Assembly (NCBI GenBank): GCA_902792635.1
Contig: CADBAG010000011.1
Coordinates: 1-64,000 of the forward strand
Length of the DNA: 64,000 nt
Reading direction: 5' to 3'
Origin: an uncultured Prevotellaceae bacterium
GTDB taxonomy: Bacteria > Bacteroidota > Bacteroidia > Bacteroidales > Bacteroidaceae
Shown: positions 23,053 to 33,414 of the stretch, piece after piece
Layout of the letters: the number at the start of each line of letters is the position of its first letter
Position numbering within the stretch: position 1 is the stretch's first letter
Made by a program: the position numbers and the translations under genes
Notes under the pieces: model-generated
The model's database searches: none
Seen by the model: only the letters and a program-made list of their open reading frames with translations
Told to the model about the DNA's origin: nothing

Positions 23053-24903
23053 TTATTGCGGAAAGTCGGAAAGTTTTTTGTGCAAAACTTGCTCGGCATG
23101 ATAGGATGAGCGGACAAGGGGTGCACTCTCCACATATTTGAAACCTTTGCTGAGGGCGATGTCGCGATACTCCTTGAACTGCTGCGGGGTGACATACGCT
23201 TTTACGGGGAGGTGTTGCGCCGTGGGCTGCAGATACTGTCCAAGCGTCAGGATGGAGCAACCCGTGGCGAGGATGTCATCCATTGCCTCAAGAATCTCAT
23301 CATGTGTCTCTCCCAATCCGAGCATCATGCCTGTCTTGCATCGGATGCCGGCCTTGGCGATGGTGCGCAGCACTGCGAGGCTCGTGTCATAGGTCGCCAC
23401 GGAGCGCACGGAAGGCGTGAGGCGGCGCACCGTCTCCATGTTGTGCCCCACAACATCGGGCTTTGTGGCAAGCATTTCTTCTATCAGTTCCGTCTTTCCG
23501 CGGAAGTCGGGGATGAGCAGTTCGATGCCTGTCTGCGGGTTGAGTCTTCGGCACTCTTTCACGGTCTCCGCCCAGTGGTGCGCGCCATAGTCGGGCAGGT
23601 CATCGCGGTCAACGGATGTGATGACGGCATAGCGCAGGTGCATCTGCTGGATCGACTGTGCCACTTTCAGCGGCTCATTGGGATCGAGTGGCAATGGATG
23701 GCCCGAGCGCGTGTTGCAGAAACGGCAACAGCGTGTGCAGATGTCGCCACCAATCATGAACGTGGCGGTGCCATTGCGCCAACACTCGTTGCGGTTCGGG
23801 CAGAGCCCACTCTCGCAGATCGTATGGAGCCGATGCTCATGGATAATCTGCTGCGTGTCGCCATAGTGATGGTTCGTCAGCATACTCGTGCGCAGCCATT
23901 CGGGCTTAGCGACATGAGGCGGGCGACCGAAGAGCAGACGGAGCAACTGGTCATTGCGCATGCCGCGGATAAAGGTGTTTTCATCCATGCTCTCTAAGGC
24001 TTTCCCCACGGCCTCACGTGTGAAGTCGGTGCCTTTCAATGCATCAATAAGTTCATCGAGGGGCTTCAGCGCAAAGAAGTCACCACCAAAGCGGAGATTC
24101 TCAATCTTGAAGTTCTTCACACTCACATACGCCTCCACGATGCCCACGTCGGGGAAGCGGTGTTTGCAAGAAAGCGTGTAGGGTGGGTTCTTGCCGAGGA
24201 TGAAGTCGTCTGAGGCCCAGTTCTTCTCCAACTCTGCGATCTGTGCCATGTCGGCAGCCGTGAGCCTTCGGCAGGCATCTCCACAGATATGATGCTGTGC
24301 GAAGTCGACGAGCTCCTGCATCGTCATTGAGGTATAGTCGCCTACATTCGTCACCTTCGACGAGATGGAAGCCACGCCTTTCGACGGTAGTTTCTCTTTG
24401 TTCGTCGTGATGCAAGGCTGCAGGATGCTAAGATCAGCCTTAAATAATAAGGAGTTGTGCATGACGTTGCGGTTCGGTGCCGTATAGAAGGCGGCGCCCG
24501 CCACTTTCTTCCCGTCGACGAGGATGTCGTTGCGCCCCGTGACCTCGGCAGGGATGCCGGCGGCTTTCAAGGTCTCAGCCGTTAGCCCCATATATTTCTT
24601 GAACGTCTCCTCCACATTCTGCTGCTTCACGATATAAGACCACTGCTGGCAGCCTCTGTCGGAGAATATGCAGCCGCCTCCGCTCTTCCGTCGGAAGATG
24701 CCGACGCCGTGCTCGCGGCAGTAGGTTTCATTGACCTCATTCTCAATGAGTTGGTTTCGGCCCACCATAAGGCATGGCTGCACGCTCCAGATAAAGAAAT
24801 ACTCGTCATTATCGAAGTGAGTGGCGACATATTCCTCTACGGCGAAGTAGAAAGCCGGCGTCTTCCGCTCGGCTGCTATCTCAGGTATCTGAAGGTATTT
24901 CAT
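23053..24903 (-). CDS. Fusion: lipoate-protein ligase A + lipoyl synthase
   Basis: One 616-aa chain joins both routes to lipoylated proteins. Residues 1 to about 320 form LplA, with RRKSGGGCIFSD, the catalytic-lysine block DILVDGKKVAGAAF and an accessory lipoate-binding domain; this half salvages free lipoate. The rest is LipA, with the auxiliary cluster cysteines in CESGLCPNRNECW, the radical-SAM CxxxCxxC as CTRCCRFC and the terminal RSSYHA. This half inserts sulfur into octanoyl groups. No frameshift or separating stop is present. A strong promoter lies 35 bp upstream. No separate lipB or lipA is in the window. Confidence 0.92.
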   Translation of the reverse strand: MKYLQIPEIAAERKTPAFYFAVEEYVATHFDNDEYFFIWSVQPCLMVGRNQLIENEVNETYCREHGVGIFRRKSGGGCIFSDRGCQQWSYIVKQQNVEETFKKYMGLTAETLKAAGIPAEVTGRNDILVDGKKVAGAAFYTAPNRNVMHNSLLFKADLSILQPCITTNKEKLPSKGVASISSKVTNVGDYTSMTMQELVDFAQHHICGDACRRLTAADMAQIAELEKNWASDDFILGKNPPYTLSCKHRFPDVGIVEAYVSVKNFKIENLRFGGDFFALKPLDELIDALKGTDFTREAVGKALESMDENTFIRGMRNDQLLRLLFGRPPHVAKPEWLRTSMLTNHHYGDTQQIIHEHRLHTICESGLCPNRNECWRNGTATFMIGGDICTRCCRFCNTRSGHPLPLDPNEPLKVAQSIQQMHLRYAVITSVDRDDLPDYGAHHWAETVKECRRLNPQTGIELLIPDFRGKTELIEEMLATKPDVVGHNMETVRRLTPSVRSVATYDTSLAVLRTIAKAGIRCKTGMMLGLGETHDEILEAMDDILATGCSILTLGQYLQPTAQHLPVKAYVTPQQFKEYRDIALSKGFKYVESAPLVRSSYHAEQVLHKKLSDFPQ

Positions 24904-24937
24904 CTCTTATTTATCAGTATAATGGTATTAATGTCTT

Positions 24938-24968
24938 CAAAATTACTAAATGCAGCAGAAATAACAAA
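24938..24968 (-). promoter_or_regulatory. Promoter of the lplA-lipA fusion gene
   Basis: On the minus strand TTTG (24965-24968), 19 bp, TAATTTTG (24938-24945). This is a close match to the Bacteroidota consensus, 35 bp before the ATG. Confidence 0.72.
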
Positions 24969-24980
24969 ACTTTTGACAAC

Positions 24981-25013
24981 AAAAAAGGTGCAAACCTTGC
25001 GATTTGCACCTTT
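24981..25013. terminator. Terminator after groEL
   Basis: AAAGGTGCAAA pairs with TTTGCACCTTT across an 8-nt loop. A run of A on the plus strand (24981-24986) gives the T run for leftward transcripts. It is 25 bp past the groEL stop. Confidence 0.85.
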
Positions 25014-25037
25014 ATATAGAGTTTTATAATCTTCCGA

Positions 25038-26669
<1,632 letters not shown>

Positions 26670-26708
26670 CTATTTGGATTATTGTTGAATTTTGGAATAG
26701 AATAATGT

Positions 26709-26743
26709 ATTCTTTATTCTTTATTCTTTAATCTTTATTCTTT
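26709..26743. repeat. 7-bp tandem repeat between groES and groEL
   Basis: ATTCTTT repeated five times (unit 4 AATCTTT), directly followed by the imperfect repeat GCGAGCGCAGCGAGCG (26745-26760), which ends at the groES stop codon. On the coding strand each unit reads AAAGAAT and adjoining units create TAA codons. Confidence 0.85.
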
Positions 26744-26760
26744 AGCGAGCGCAGCGAGCG

Positions 26761-27033
26761 TTAATCTTCCACTACGCCGAGGACATCGCTCTGACGCATC
26801 ATGAGATACTTCTCACCATCGATCTGGAGCTCTGTGCCACTGTATTTGCCATAGAGCACGGTGTCATTCTCTTTGAGCACCATAGGATCGTCCTTTGTGC
26901 CGCCACCGACAGCAACGACCTTACCGCGCTGTGGCTTCTCCTGAGCTGTGTCAGGAATGATGATTCCACCTACTTTTTCCTCAGCTGGTGCAGGAAGTAC
27001 CAGCACTCTGTCTGCTAATGGTTTAATCTTCAT
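26761..27033 (-). CDS. groS: Co-chaperonin GroES
   Basis: The 10-kDa lid of the GroEL chamber. The 90 aa begin [20 protein letters not shown] and contain the mobile-loop region [18 protein letters not shown] and the [11 protein letters not shown] strand. First gene of the groES-groEL pair. The promoter was not identified with confidence; the spacer upstream (27034-27674) is occupied by repeats. Confidence 0.97.
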   Translation of the reverse strand: MKIKPLADRVLVLPAPAEEKVGGIIIPDTAQEKPQRGKVVAVGGGTKDDPMVLKENDTVLYGKYSGTELQIDGEKYLMMRQSDVLGVVED

Positions 27034-27226
27034 AGTTCTATATATTTTAAGTATTAATTTATTTCTGTCTTGCTTTCATCGGTTTTTCGTCCTCGATGAA
27101 ACGGATTGTTCTGTTAATCCGCCCAACCTTATACGAAAACCGTGCCAAAAAGTCACAGCCGATAAAGTGTGACAAAAGTGTCAGTCAATAGTATGACAGA
27201 TTTGCAGACGCCTTTTATGTCATCGT

Positions 27227-27336
27227 CCGTCACGTGTCAACCAATTGTTCGTCACGTGTCAGCCAATTGGTCGTCACGTGTCAGCCAATTGGTCGTCACG
27301 TGTCAGCCAATTGTTCGACACGTGTCAGCCGATGAC
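27227..27336. repeat. 22-bp tandem (iteron-like) array
   Basis: Five head-to-tail 22-bp units: 27227-27248, 27249-27270, 27271-27292, 27293-27314, 27315-27336. Each contains CACGTGTCA, and the central ones contain CCAATTGG; units 1 and 5 are the most diverged. There are no spacers, so it is not a CRISPR array. The two-turn period would put the CACGTG half-sites on one face of the helix. It lies about 200 bp upstream of groES and 340 bp upstream of the C1 peptidase gene. Confidence 0.9.
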
Positions 27337-27390
27337 ATTATATAATAATGAGTATGCGATTCAACCGTAATCGTGATGGCATATCGGATA

Positions 27391-27472
27391 CACCGTAGGG
27401 GCGGCCCTCGTGGCCGTCCTATTGCGCTCATTCGACATCTTAGGACGGCCACGAGGGCCGCCCCCTACGGTG
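27391..27472. repeat. Double GTAGGGGCGG palindrome (copy P4)
   Basis: Arms of 31 and 32 bp (27391-27421, 27441-27472), complementary except for one inserted G, with a 19-nt loop. Each arm is itself palindromic (GGCGGCCctcgtGGCCGTCC). It can fold as one long stem or two small ones. Confidence 0.88.
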
Positions 27473-27506
27473 AAAAAACGTTTCCGTAATAAAAATGCCT
27501 AAAATG

Positions 27507-27538
27507 TTTCGTTATTACAATTATTTTGTGTAATTTTG
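27507..27538 (+). promoter_or_regulatory. Promoter of the C1 peptidase gene
   Basis: TTTC (27507-27510, one base off TTTG), 20 bp, TAATTTTG (27531-27538), followed by CA. It implies a leader of about 130 nt containing two near-copies of GTAAGTCAACGA-like sequence and a CCGGG/CCCGG hairpin near 27620-27640. Confidence 0.55.
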
Positions 27539-27674
27539 CAGCCAATTGATATAAATCATTGATATAAGTCAACACGACTGATGTAAGTCAACGATTTCGA
27601 AGAAAACTATAACGAATCACCGGGAGGTAACATCCCCGGGCAATACTTAAAAAAGGATAATACTAAAATTAATA

Positions 27675-28886
27675 ATGAAGAGAACCATTTTAGCCGCATT
27701 GGCTGTAGTTTTGACCCTCAGCGCAGGGGCAGCCGAGAAGAAAGACAGCGTCAATCCCAATAAACCGGTGTTCACTGTTATCAAGCAGAACCCCATCACC
27801 AGCATCAAGAACCAGAACCGTTCGGGTACGTGCTGGGATTTCTCTACGCTCTCCTTCTTTGAGGCAGAGATTCTGAAGAACACAGGTAAGACTTATGACC
27901 TCTGTGAGGCATTCGTTGCCAACAAGACATATATGGACCGTGCCATTCAGGTGGTACGTCTGCATGGTGACTGTCAGTTTGCTGAAGGCGGCAGCTGCTA
28001 CGATCCTCTCTATTGCATCCAGCACTATGGCATCGTGCCTGAGACTGCAATGCCGAAGGCAGGCAGCCAGTATGGTGACTCCCTGTTCAACTTCAACGAG
28101 TTCTTCAAGGTCATGACTCCGTATGTGGAAGCTGTGGCAAAGAGCAATGCTACCAAGCTCTCTCCGGCATGGAAGAACGGTCTGCAGGGCATCCTCGATT
28201 CTTATCTCGGCAAGGTCCCTGCAACATTCACTTACCAGGGCAAGAGCTATACTCCGAAGAGCTTCGCTGCTGCTATCGGTCTTGACAGCGCAGCTTGCAA
28301 CAACTACGTGAGCTTCACAAGCTACACCCATCATCCTTTCTGGACTTCCTTCGCTGTAGAGGTGCAGGACAACTGGCGTAATCCGCTGACTTGGAACGTG
28401 CCTATCGACGACCTCTCGAAGATTATCGACAACGCTATCATGAACGGTTACACCGTAGCTTGGGGCGGCGATGTCTCTGAGGATGGCTTCACCCGCCAGG
28501 GTCTCGCTTATATGATCGATACCAAGAAGCTCGCAAGCCTCGAGGGCTCTGATATGGCTCACTGGCTGAAGCTCGCTCCGGCTAAGAAAAAGAACTTCGT
28601 CGACTCGCTCGGTGTCAACGTGCCTGAGGTTGTTCCTACACAGAAGATGCGCCAGGAGCGTTACGACGACTGGGAGCTCACCGACGACCACGGCATGCTT
28701 ATCTATGGTATCGCCAAGGATCAGAATGGCAAGGAGTACTACATGGTGAAGAACTCATGGGGTGAGACCGGAGACTACAAAGGCATCTGGTATATGACCA
28801 AGAACTTCATTGTGGCCAACACCATGGACTTCATGGTCAACAAGAACGCCGTGCCTAAGGATATCCGCAAGAAGTGTGGATTTTAG
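27675..28886 (+). CDS. C1 (papain-like) cysteine aminopeptidase, PepC/bleomycin hydrolase type
   Basis: A cysteine peptidase of the bleomycin hydrolase branch. A signal peptide (MKRTILAALAVVLTLSAGAAE) directs it to the periplasm or further out, unlike cytosolic PepC. The oxyanion Gln and catalytic Cys lie in KNQNRSGTCWDFS (about residues 46-58). The catalytic His and Asn lie in DDHGMLIYGIA and MVKNSWGE near 337 and 359. The 403 aa are full length. It has its own promoter and a terminator after it. The peptide substrate is not predictable. Confidence 0.92.
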   Translation: MKRTILAALAVVLTLSAGAAEKKDSVNPNKPVFTVIKQNPITSIKNQNRSGTCWDFSTLSFFEAEILKNTGKTYDLCEAFVANKTYMDRAIQVVRLHGDCQFAEGGSCYDPLYCIQHYGIVPETAMPKAGSQYGDSLFNFNEFFKVMTPYVEAVAKSNATKLSPAWKNGLQGILDSYLGKVPATFTYQGKSYTPKSFAAAIGLDSAACNNYVSFTSYTHHPFWTSFAVEVQDNWRNPLTWNVPIDDLSKIIDNAIMNGYTVAWGGDVSEDGFTRQGLAYMIDTKKLASLEGSDMAHWLKLAPAKKKNFVDSLGVNVPEVVPTQKMRQERYDDWELTDDHGMLIYGIAKDQNGKEYYMVKNSWGETGDYKGIWYMTKNFIVANTMDFMVNKNAVPKDIRKKCGF

Positions 28887-28948
28887 GAGATAAAATCAGG
28901 TTTCATAATAACATAATCCATATACACTTTTTTAAGTTAGACATTAGG

Positions 28949-28983
28949 AAAGCTCGCCGTGAGGCGGGCTTTCTCGCTTTTTT
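28949..28983 (+). terminator. Rho-independent terminator of the C1 peptidase gene
   Basis: AAAGCTCGCC pairs with GGCGGGCTTT (one G-T pair) around GTGA, followed after TCTCGC by a T run. It is 63 bp past the stop codon. Confidence 0.75.
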
Positions 28984-29028
28984 ATACTTTTTGTAGTCAT
29001 AATGCTTTCATTTGTGTGTAATAATTCG

Positions 29029-29036
29029 TATCTTTG
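29029..29036 (+). promoter_or_regulatory. Promoter -7 box upstream of recJ
   Basis: TATCTTTG 24 bp before the ATG. The nearest TTTG (29011-29014) is only 14 bp upstream, shorter than the usual spacing. Confidence 0.45.
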
Positions 29037-29060
29037 TTGCAGAAATAAAAAAGACTTAAA

Positions 29061-30797
29061 ATGCATTTCAAATGGAAGTATGACCCACCATCACCAGAAG
29101 AAGCACGACAAGCCGAAGAATTGAGCGAGAAGCTCAACATGAGTCCGATCCTCACCGACTTGCTCATACGCCGTGGCATCACGACGGAGAGCGGGGCTAA
29201 GCGGTTCTTCCGTCCGCAGCTCTCCGACCTCATCAATCCATTTCTGATGAAGGATATGGATGTGGCTGTGGACCGGCTCAATGACGCTATGGGGCGCAAG
29301 GAGCGCGTGCTTGTCTATGGTGACTATGATGTCGATGGCTGCACTGCCGTGGCATTGGTGTACAAGTTTCTGCAACAGTTCTATTCGAACATCGACTATT
29401 ACATCCCCGACCGCTACGACGAGGGGTATGGCGTGAGCAAGAAAGGTATCGACTATGCCCACGAGACGGGGGTGAAGCTTATTATCATCCTTGACTGTGG
29501 CATCAAGGCGCATGACATGATTTCCTATGCCAAGAGTCTCGGCATCGACTTCATCATCTGCGACCACCATATGCCTGATGAGACGCTGCCTGAGGCCGTG
29601 GCGATCCTCAACCCCAAACGGACTGATGACACCTATCCTTTCAAGCATCTCTGCGGCTGTGGGGTTGGGTTCAAGTTTATGCAGGCGTTCTCGAAGAACA
29701 ACGGCATACCGTTCTCTCGCCTTATCCCGCTGCTCGACCTCTGCGCTGTGAGCATCGCTGCCGACCTCGTGCCGGTGGTCGATGAGAACCGTATCCTCGC
29801 TTTTCATGGCTTGAAGCAGCTCAATCAGAACCCCTCGGTGGGCTTAAAGGCTATCATCGACATCTGCGGCCTGAGTGGACGCGAGATCTCGATGAGCGAC
29901 ATCATCTTTAAGATTGGTCCGCGTATCAATGCATCCGGACGTATGGAGAACGGCAAGGAGAGCGTAGACCTGTTAGTAGAGAAGGACTTCAATGCTGCCG
30001 TGCGCAAGGCGCGTCATATCGATGAATATAACGAGCAGCGTAAGGATATCGACAAGCAGATGACGGAGGAGGCCAATCAGATCGTCTCACGGATCGATGC
30101 GCAGAAACACCACTCGTCCATCGTGCTCTATGATGAGCACTGGAAGAAAGGAGTCATCGGCATTGTGGCCTCACGCCTGACAGAGCTCTATTTCCGGCCG
30201 ACTGTCGTACTGACGAAGGACGGCGACCTCGCTACGGGTTCGGCGCGCTCCGTCATGGGCTTCGACATCTATTCGGCCATCAAGAGTTGCCGCGATCTCC
30301 TGCTCAACTTTGGTGGTCACACCTATGCAGCAGGCCTGACGCTGAAATGGAGCGACGTGCCGGAGTTCCGCAACCGGTTCCAGCATTATGTCGACGAACA
30401 TATCCATCCCGAGCAGACAGAGGCAATCCTTCATATCGATGCCGTGCTCGACTTCAAGGATATCACGAAGCGACTCTACAACGACCTGAAGCGCTTTGCG
30501 CCCTTTGGTCCTGAGAACGAGAAGCCGATGTTCTGCACGAAAGGCGTCTACGACTATGGCACGAGTAAGGTCGTCGGCCGGTCACAGGAGCACATCAAAT
30601 TAGAACTTGTCGACTCGAAGTCGGGCGCTGTCGTCAACGGCATCGCCTTCGGACAGAGTGCCTCGGCAAGATATATCAAGTCGAAACGCTCGTTCGACAT
30701 CGCCTATACCTTGGAGGCGAACGTGTTCAAGCGTAACCAGGTACAACTACAGATAGAAGATATCCGACCTACGGAGAAGACAGAGAATGAGTTCTGA
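29061..30797 (+). CDS. recJ: Single-stranded-DNA-specific exonuclease RecJ
   Basis: A 5'-3' exonuclease acting in recombination and mismatch repair. The DHH phosphoesterase core shows VYGDYDVDGCTAV (about 91-103), LIIILDCGIKA and FIICDHHMPDE, which hold the metal ligands. The DHHA1 domain has GSARSVMGFDIYSAI and FGGHTYAAGL. The C-terminal OB domain completes the 578 aa. It overlaps recQ by 11 bp, so the two repair genes are co-translated. Confidence 0.96.
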   Translation: MHFKWKYDPPSPEEARQAEELSEKLNMSPILTDLLIRRGITTESGAKRFFRPQLSDLINPFLMKDMDVAVDRLNDAMGRKERVLVYGDYDVDGCTAVALVYKFLQQFYSNIDYYIPDRYDEGYGVSKKGIDYAHETGVKLIIILDCGIKAHDMISYAKSLGIDFIICDHHMPDETLPEAVAILNPKRTDDTYPFKHLCGCGVGFKFMQAFSKNNGIPFSRLIPLLDLCAVSIAADLVPVVDENRILAFHGLKQLNQNPSVGLKAIIDICGLSGREISMSDIIFKIGPRINASGRMENGKESVDLLVEKDFNAAVRKARHIDEYNEQRKDIDKQMTEEANQIVSRIDAQKHHSSIVLYDEHWKKGVIGIVASRLTELYFRPTVVLTKDGDLATGSARSVMGFDIYSAIKSCRDLLLNFGGHTYAAGLTLKWSDVPEFRNRFQHYVDEHIHPEQTEAILHIDAVLDFKDITKRLYNDLKRFAPFGPENEKPMFCTKGVYDYGTSKVVGRSQEHIKLELVDSKSGAVVNGIAFGQSASARYIKSKRSFDIAYTLEANVFKRNQVQLQIEDIRPTEKTENEF

Positions 30798-32676
30798 CAT
30801 TCTTGATATCCTTCACCAATACTGGGGATATGATGATTTTCGCGGTATTCAGCGTGAGATAATCGAGAGTATCGATGCAGGAAAAGATACGCTCGGCCTG
30901 ATGCCTACGGGCGGCGGCAAGAGCCTTACTTTCCAGGTACCCGCTTTGAAGAAGGAGGGCACCTGCATCGTCATCACCCCGCTCATCGCCTTGATGAAAG
31001 ACCAGGTGCAGCACCTGAAAGCTAAAGGTATCAAGGCGGCGGCTATCTATTCGGGCATGAAACGGAGTGAGATCGTCGCGACGTTGGAGAACTGTATCTT
31101 CGGGGGTGTGAAACTTCTCTATGTCTCTCCCGAACGTCTCTCCTCGGAGATCTTTCAGGTGAAACTGCGTCACATGCGTGTGAGTTTCATCACCGTCGAT
31201 GAGGCTCACTGTATCAGTCAGTGGGGCTACGACTTCCGGCCGGCGTATCTTCAGATCGGTAATATCCGAAAGATCAAACCCGATGCGCCTATTCTTGCAC
31301 TCACCGCTACGGCTACGCCACAGGTCATCGATGATATTCAGGAGAAGTTAGCGTTCAAGAAAAAGAACGTCTTCCGCATGAGTTTTGAGCGCAAGAACCT
31401 CACTTATGTCGTGCGGAAGACGGATGACAAGCCTTCAGAACTTGTGCATATCCTCAAGCATGTCGATGGTTCTGCTATCGTCTATGTACGCAGTCGGCGC
31501 CGTTGCCGCGACATCGCAGAAATGCTTACGCAACAAGATATCAGTGCCACGTTCTATCATGCCGGTCTGGAGCATTCGACACGCGATGAGCGGCAGAAGG
31601 AATGGCAGGCGGACAAGAAGCGGGTCATGGTGGCGACGAATGCTTTTGGTATGGGTATCGACAAGCCCGATGTACGAACGGTTATCCATTTCGATTGTCC
31701 TGATTCTATTGAGGCTTATTTCCAGGAGGCTGGGCGAGCTGGGCGCGATGGGAAACGTGCCTACGCCGTGTTGCTGTGGAATGGGAGTGATGTGACGAAG
31801 ATGAACCGTCGTATCGATGAGAACTTTCCGCCGAAGGACTATATAATTAAGGTGTACAACGAACTTGCTTATTTTTTTGGCGTAGGCTTGGGGAGTGGGG
31901 CAGGACACACCTTCACGTTCGACATCGGTAAGTTCTGTGTCACCTATCATCTCTTTCCCGTTCCCGTCGACTCTGCATTGCATCTTCTTGACAGTGCAGG
32001 GTATCTGCATTATGAAACAGATCCCGATTCGGCTGCGAGGGTGCATATCCTTTTAAAACGTAACGACCTCTACCAGCTCGACTCACTGTCGGGGAGCGAT
32101 GAGGCAGTGATGACAGCGTTGCTCCGCAACTATGGCGGTTTGTTTGCCGACTATCAGTATATCGACGAGTCGATGGTGGCAGCACAGGCAGAGCTAACGC
32201 GTGATCAGTGTTATCAGACGCTGAAGAGCTTGAGCAAGCGCAACATCATCCAGTTCATCCCGCAGCGAAAGATGCCTTACATCACCTATATCCGCGACCG
32301 GGAAGAAGAGATCTTCCTTCCTAAGGCTGTCTATGAGGATAGGAAGGAACAATATATTAAACGCATTGAGGCCATGACGGCTTATGCCGGCAGTGATGAT
32401 GTCTGCCGGAGTCAACAACTCTTGCGCTATTTCGGAGAAGAGGACGTCGAGGAGTGTGGTCATTGCGACGTGTGCCTGGCGGGAAAGGAAAGGCCCATGA
32501 CCTATGACAACCCGACGGTGAAGAAAATCCTCTCTTTGCTTTCCGACAAGCTTCCTCATCCCATAAGCGAAGTGGCGTCTATCGATGCACCACGAGGAGA
32601 GATCAGCCGTGCCGTCGACTTTCTGATGGCGGAAGAGAAGATCAGTCGAGAAGTCGACAAGTTGGTATTGCCGTAG
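30787..32676 (+). CDS. recQ: ATP-dependent DNA helicase RecQ
   Basis: A 3'-5' helicase that works with RecJ in the RecF pathway. The SF2 core has Walker A MPTGGGKS, the DEAH box in TVDEAHCISQWGYDFRP and the QEAGRAGRDG motif VI. The zinc-binding site of the RecQ C-terminal region is visible as CRSQQLLRYFGE...CGHCDVC (four Cys near 540-560). A winged helix follows. No recognisable HRDC domain is present, so the 629 aa are close to the common Bacteroidota form. The TAG stop codon lies inside a GTAGGGGC palindrome. Confidence 0.96.
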   Translation: MSSDILDILHQYWGYDDFRGIQREIIESIDAGKDTLGLMPTGGGKSLTFQVPALKKEGTCIVITPLIALMKDQVQHLKAKGIKAAAIYSGMKRSEIVATLENCIFGGVKLLYVSPERLSSEIFQVKLRHMRVSFITVDEAHCISQWGYDFRPAYLQIGNIRKIKPDAPILALTATATPQVIDDIQEKLAFKKKNVFRMSFERKNLTYVVRKTDDKPSELVHILKHVDGSAIVYVRSRRRCRDIAEMLTQQDISATFYHAGLEHSTRDERQKEWQADKKRVMVATNAFGMGIDKPDVRTVIHFDCPDSIEAYFQEAGRAGRDGKRAYAVLLWNGSDVTKMNRRIDENFPPKDYIIKVYNELAYFFGVGLGSGAGHTFTFDIGKFCVTYHLFPVPVDSALHLLDSAGYLHYETDPDSAARVHILLKRNDLYQLDSLSGSDEAVMTALLRNYGGLFADYQYIDESMVAAQAELTRDQCYQTLKSLSKRNIIQFIPQRKMPYITYIRDREEEIFLPKAVYEDRKEQYIKRIEAMTAYAGSDDVCRSQQLLRYFGEEDVEECGHCDVCLAGKERPMTYDNPTVKKILSLLSDKLPHPISEVASIDAPRGEISRAVDFLMAEEKISREVDKLVLP

Positions 32677-32702
32677 GGGCCGCCCTTGTGGCCGCCCCTA
32701 CG
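32672..32702. repeat. GTAGGGGCGG palindrome at recQ stop (copy P5)
   Basis: CGTAGGGGC (32672-32680) pairs with GCCCCTACG (32694-32702). The recQ TAG stop is bases 32674-32676, within the left arm. Confidence 0.85.
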
Positions 32703-32727
32703 TTGTACCGTATAGTACGACAATAAA

Positions 32728-32749
32728 AGGCTCGCTTCACAGCGAGCCT
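32728..32749. terminator. Hairpin between recQ and the next genes
   Basis: AGGCTCGCT and AGCGAGCCT pair perfectly over a TCAC loop. It has no T run on the plus side, and A-rich sequence on the left might serve leftward transcripts from the DUF2023 gene. Confidence 0.5.
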
Positions 32750-32845
32750 GATATCACATACTACGTATTATACAAAAACATTATGAATTTTCTATTTTCA
32801 GTAGATAAAATCTTCTGAAGATCTGTTATGGCCTTGATTATTTAT

Positions 32846-32967
32846 GGCTCTTCCGGTTTTCGGGTTGATACTGCAGATAACCTCGAAGAGGTTATACTTG
32901 AGTAACCCCAGGTAAGGAGCGCAGCGACGCAACCTGGGGTCCTACCAACCCGAAAACCGGAAGAGCC
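32846..32967. repeat. Nested hairpin element, compact copy
   Basis: Perfect 22-bp outer arms (32846-32867 and 32946-32967, beginning GGCTCTTCCGG and ending GGAAGAGCC). They enclose TAACCTC/GAGGTTA with a GAA loop (32878-32894) and CCCCAGGT/ACCTGGGG (32906-32939). It is the shortest complete version of the family and ends 5 bp from the stop codon of the DUF2023 gene. Confidence 0.88.
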
Positions 32968-32971
32968 TTAT

Positions 32972-33328
32972 TTATGCGGTAGCGTAACTATTACGCCCTT
33001 TAAGTTCACAGTAACGCTCACACTCCATGGTGATGTCATAGCCGAGCATGGCACCGAGCATGAAGTCCTCTTCGGGAGTGAGCTTATTGAGGGGCTTGTT
33101 CACAATCATTCCGATTGCAGCAATGCATTCCTTCTTGCCAAAAAACAAGTTTACTGTGTCGCGTCCTGCGGATCGCAGGATATAGTCGATATGCTTGCGC
33201 TCAAGTTTCTCTACGGCGTAGGCGGCATAGCATGCGTTGAATGTGTACAGCACCAAGCGGCGCACACCTTTCTCGTATTCGTAAATGTGGTTCATCAGAA
33301 CCTTCATCTCTATGGGATATTCTGGCAT
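32972..33328 (-). CDS. DUF2023 family protein beside flavodoxin
   Basis: A 118-aa protein that I recognise as DUF2023-like: MNHIYEYEKGVRRLVLYT near the start and TPEEDFMLGAMLGYDITMECERY near the end. It is cytosolic with no membrane segment. It follows the flavodoxin gene on the same strand with an 86-bp gap holding a palindrome. Co-occurrence with flavodoxin suggests a linked redox role, but no activity is known to me. Confidence 0.8.
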   Translation of the reverse strand: MPEYPIEMKVLMNHIYEYEKGVRRLVLYTFNACYAAYAVEKLERKHIDYILRSAGRDTVNLFFGKKECIAAIGMIVNKPLNKLTPEEDFMLGAMLGYDITMECERYCELKGRNSYATA

Positions 33329-33375
33329 GACTTATCTTTTGACTTAAATGATTAACGTTCTCCTTCCATTCGTTT

Positions 33376-33404
33376 GTATGGACGGTCATCACGGCCGCCC
33401 ATAC
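33376..33404. repeat. GTATGG..CCATAC palindrome (copy P8)
   Basis: GTATGGACGG faces CCGCCCATAC. Compared with the GTAGGG...CCCTAC copies, the outer stem has changed on both sides and still pairs. It lies between the flavodoxin and DUF2023 genes. Confidence 0.65.
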
Positions 33405-33414
33405 GTGTGATAAT

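Noticed and set aside
27132-27148. Sigma-54-like promoter (TTGGCACG then TTTTCGTA on the minus strand) upstream of groES
   Set aside because: The -24 half matches but the -12 GC is GT, and no activator gene or conserved context is visible. One chance match is not enough.
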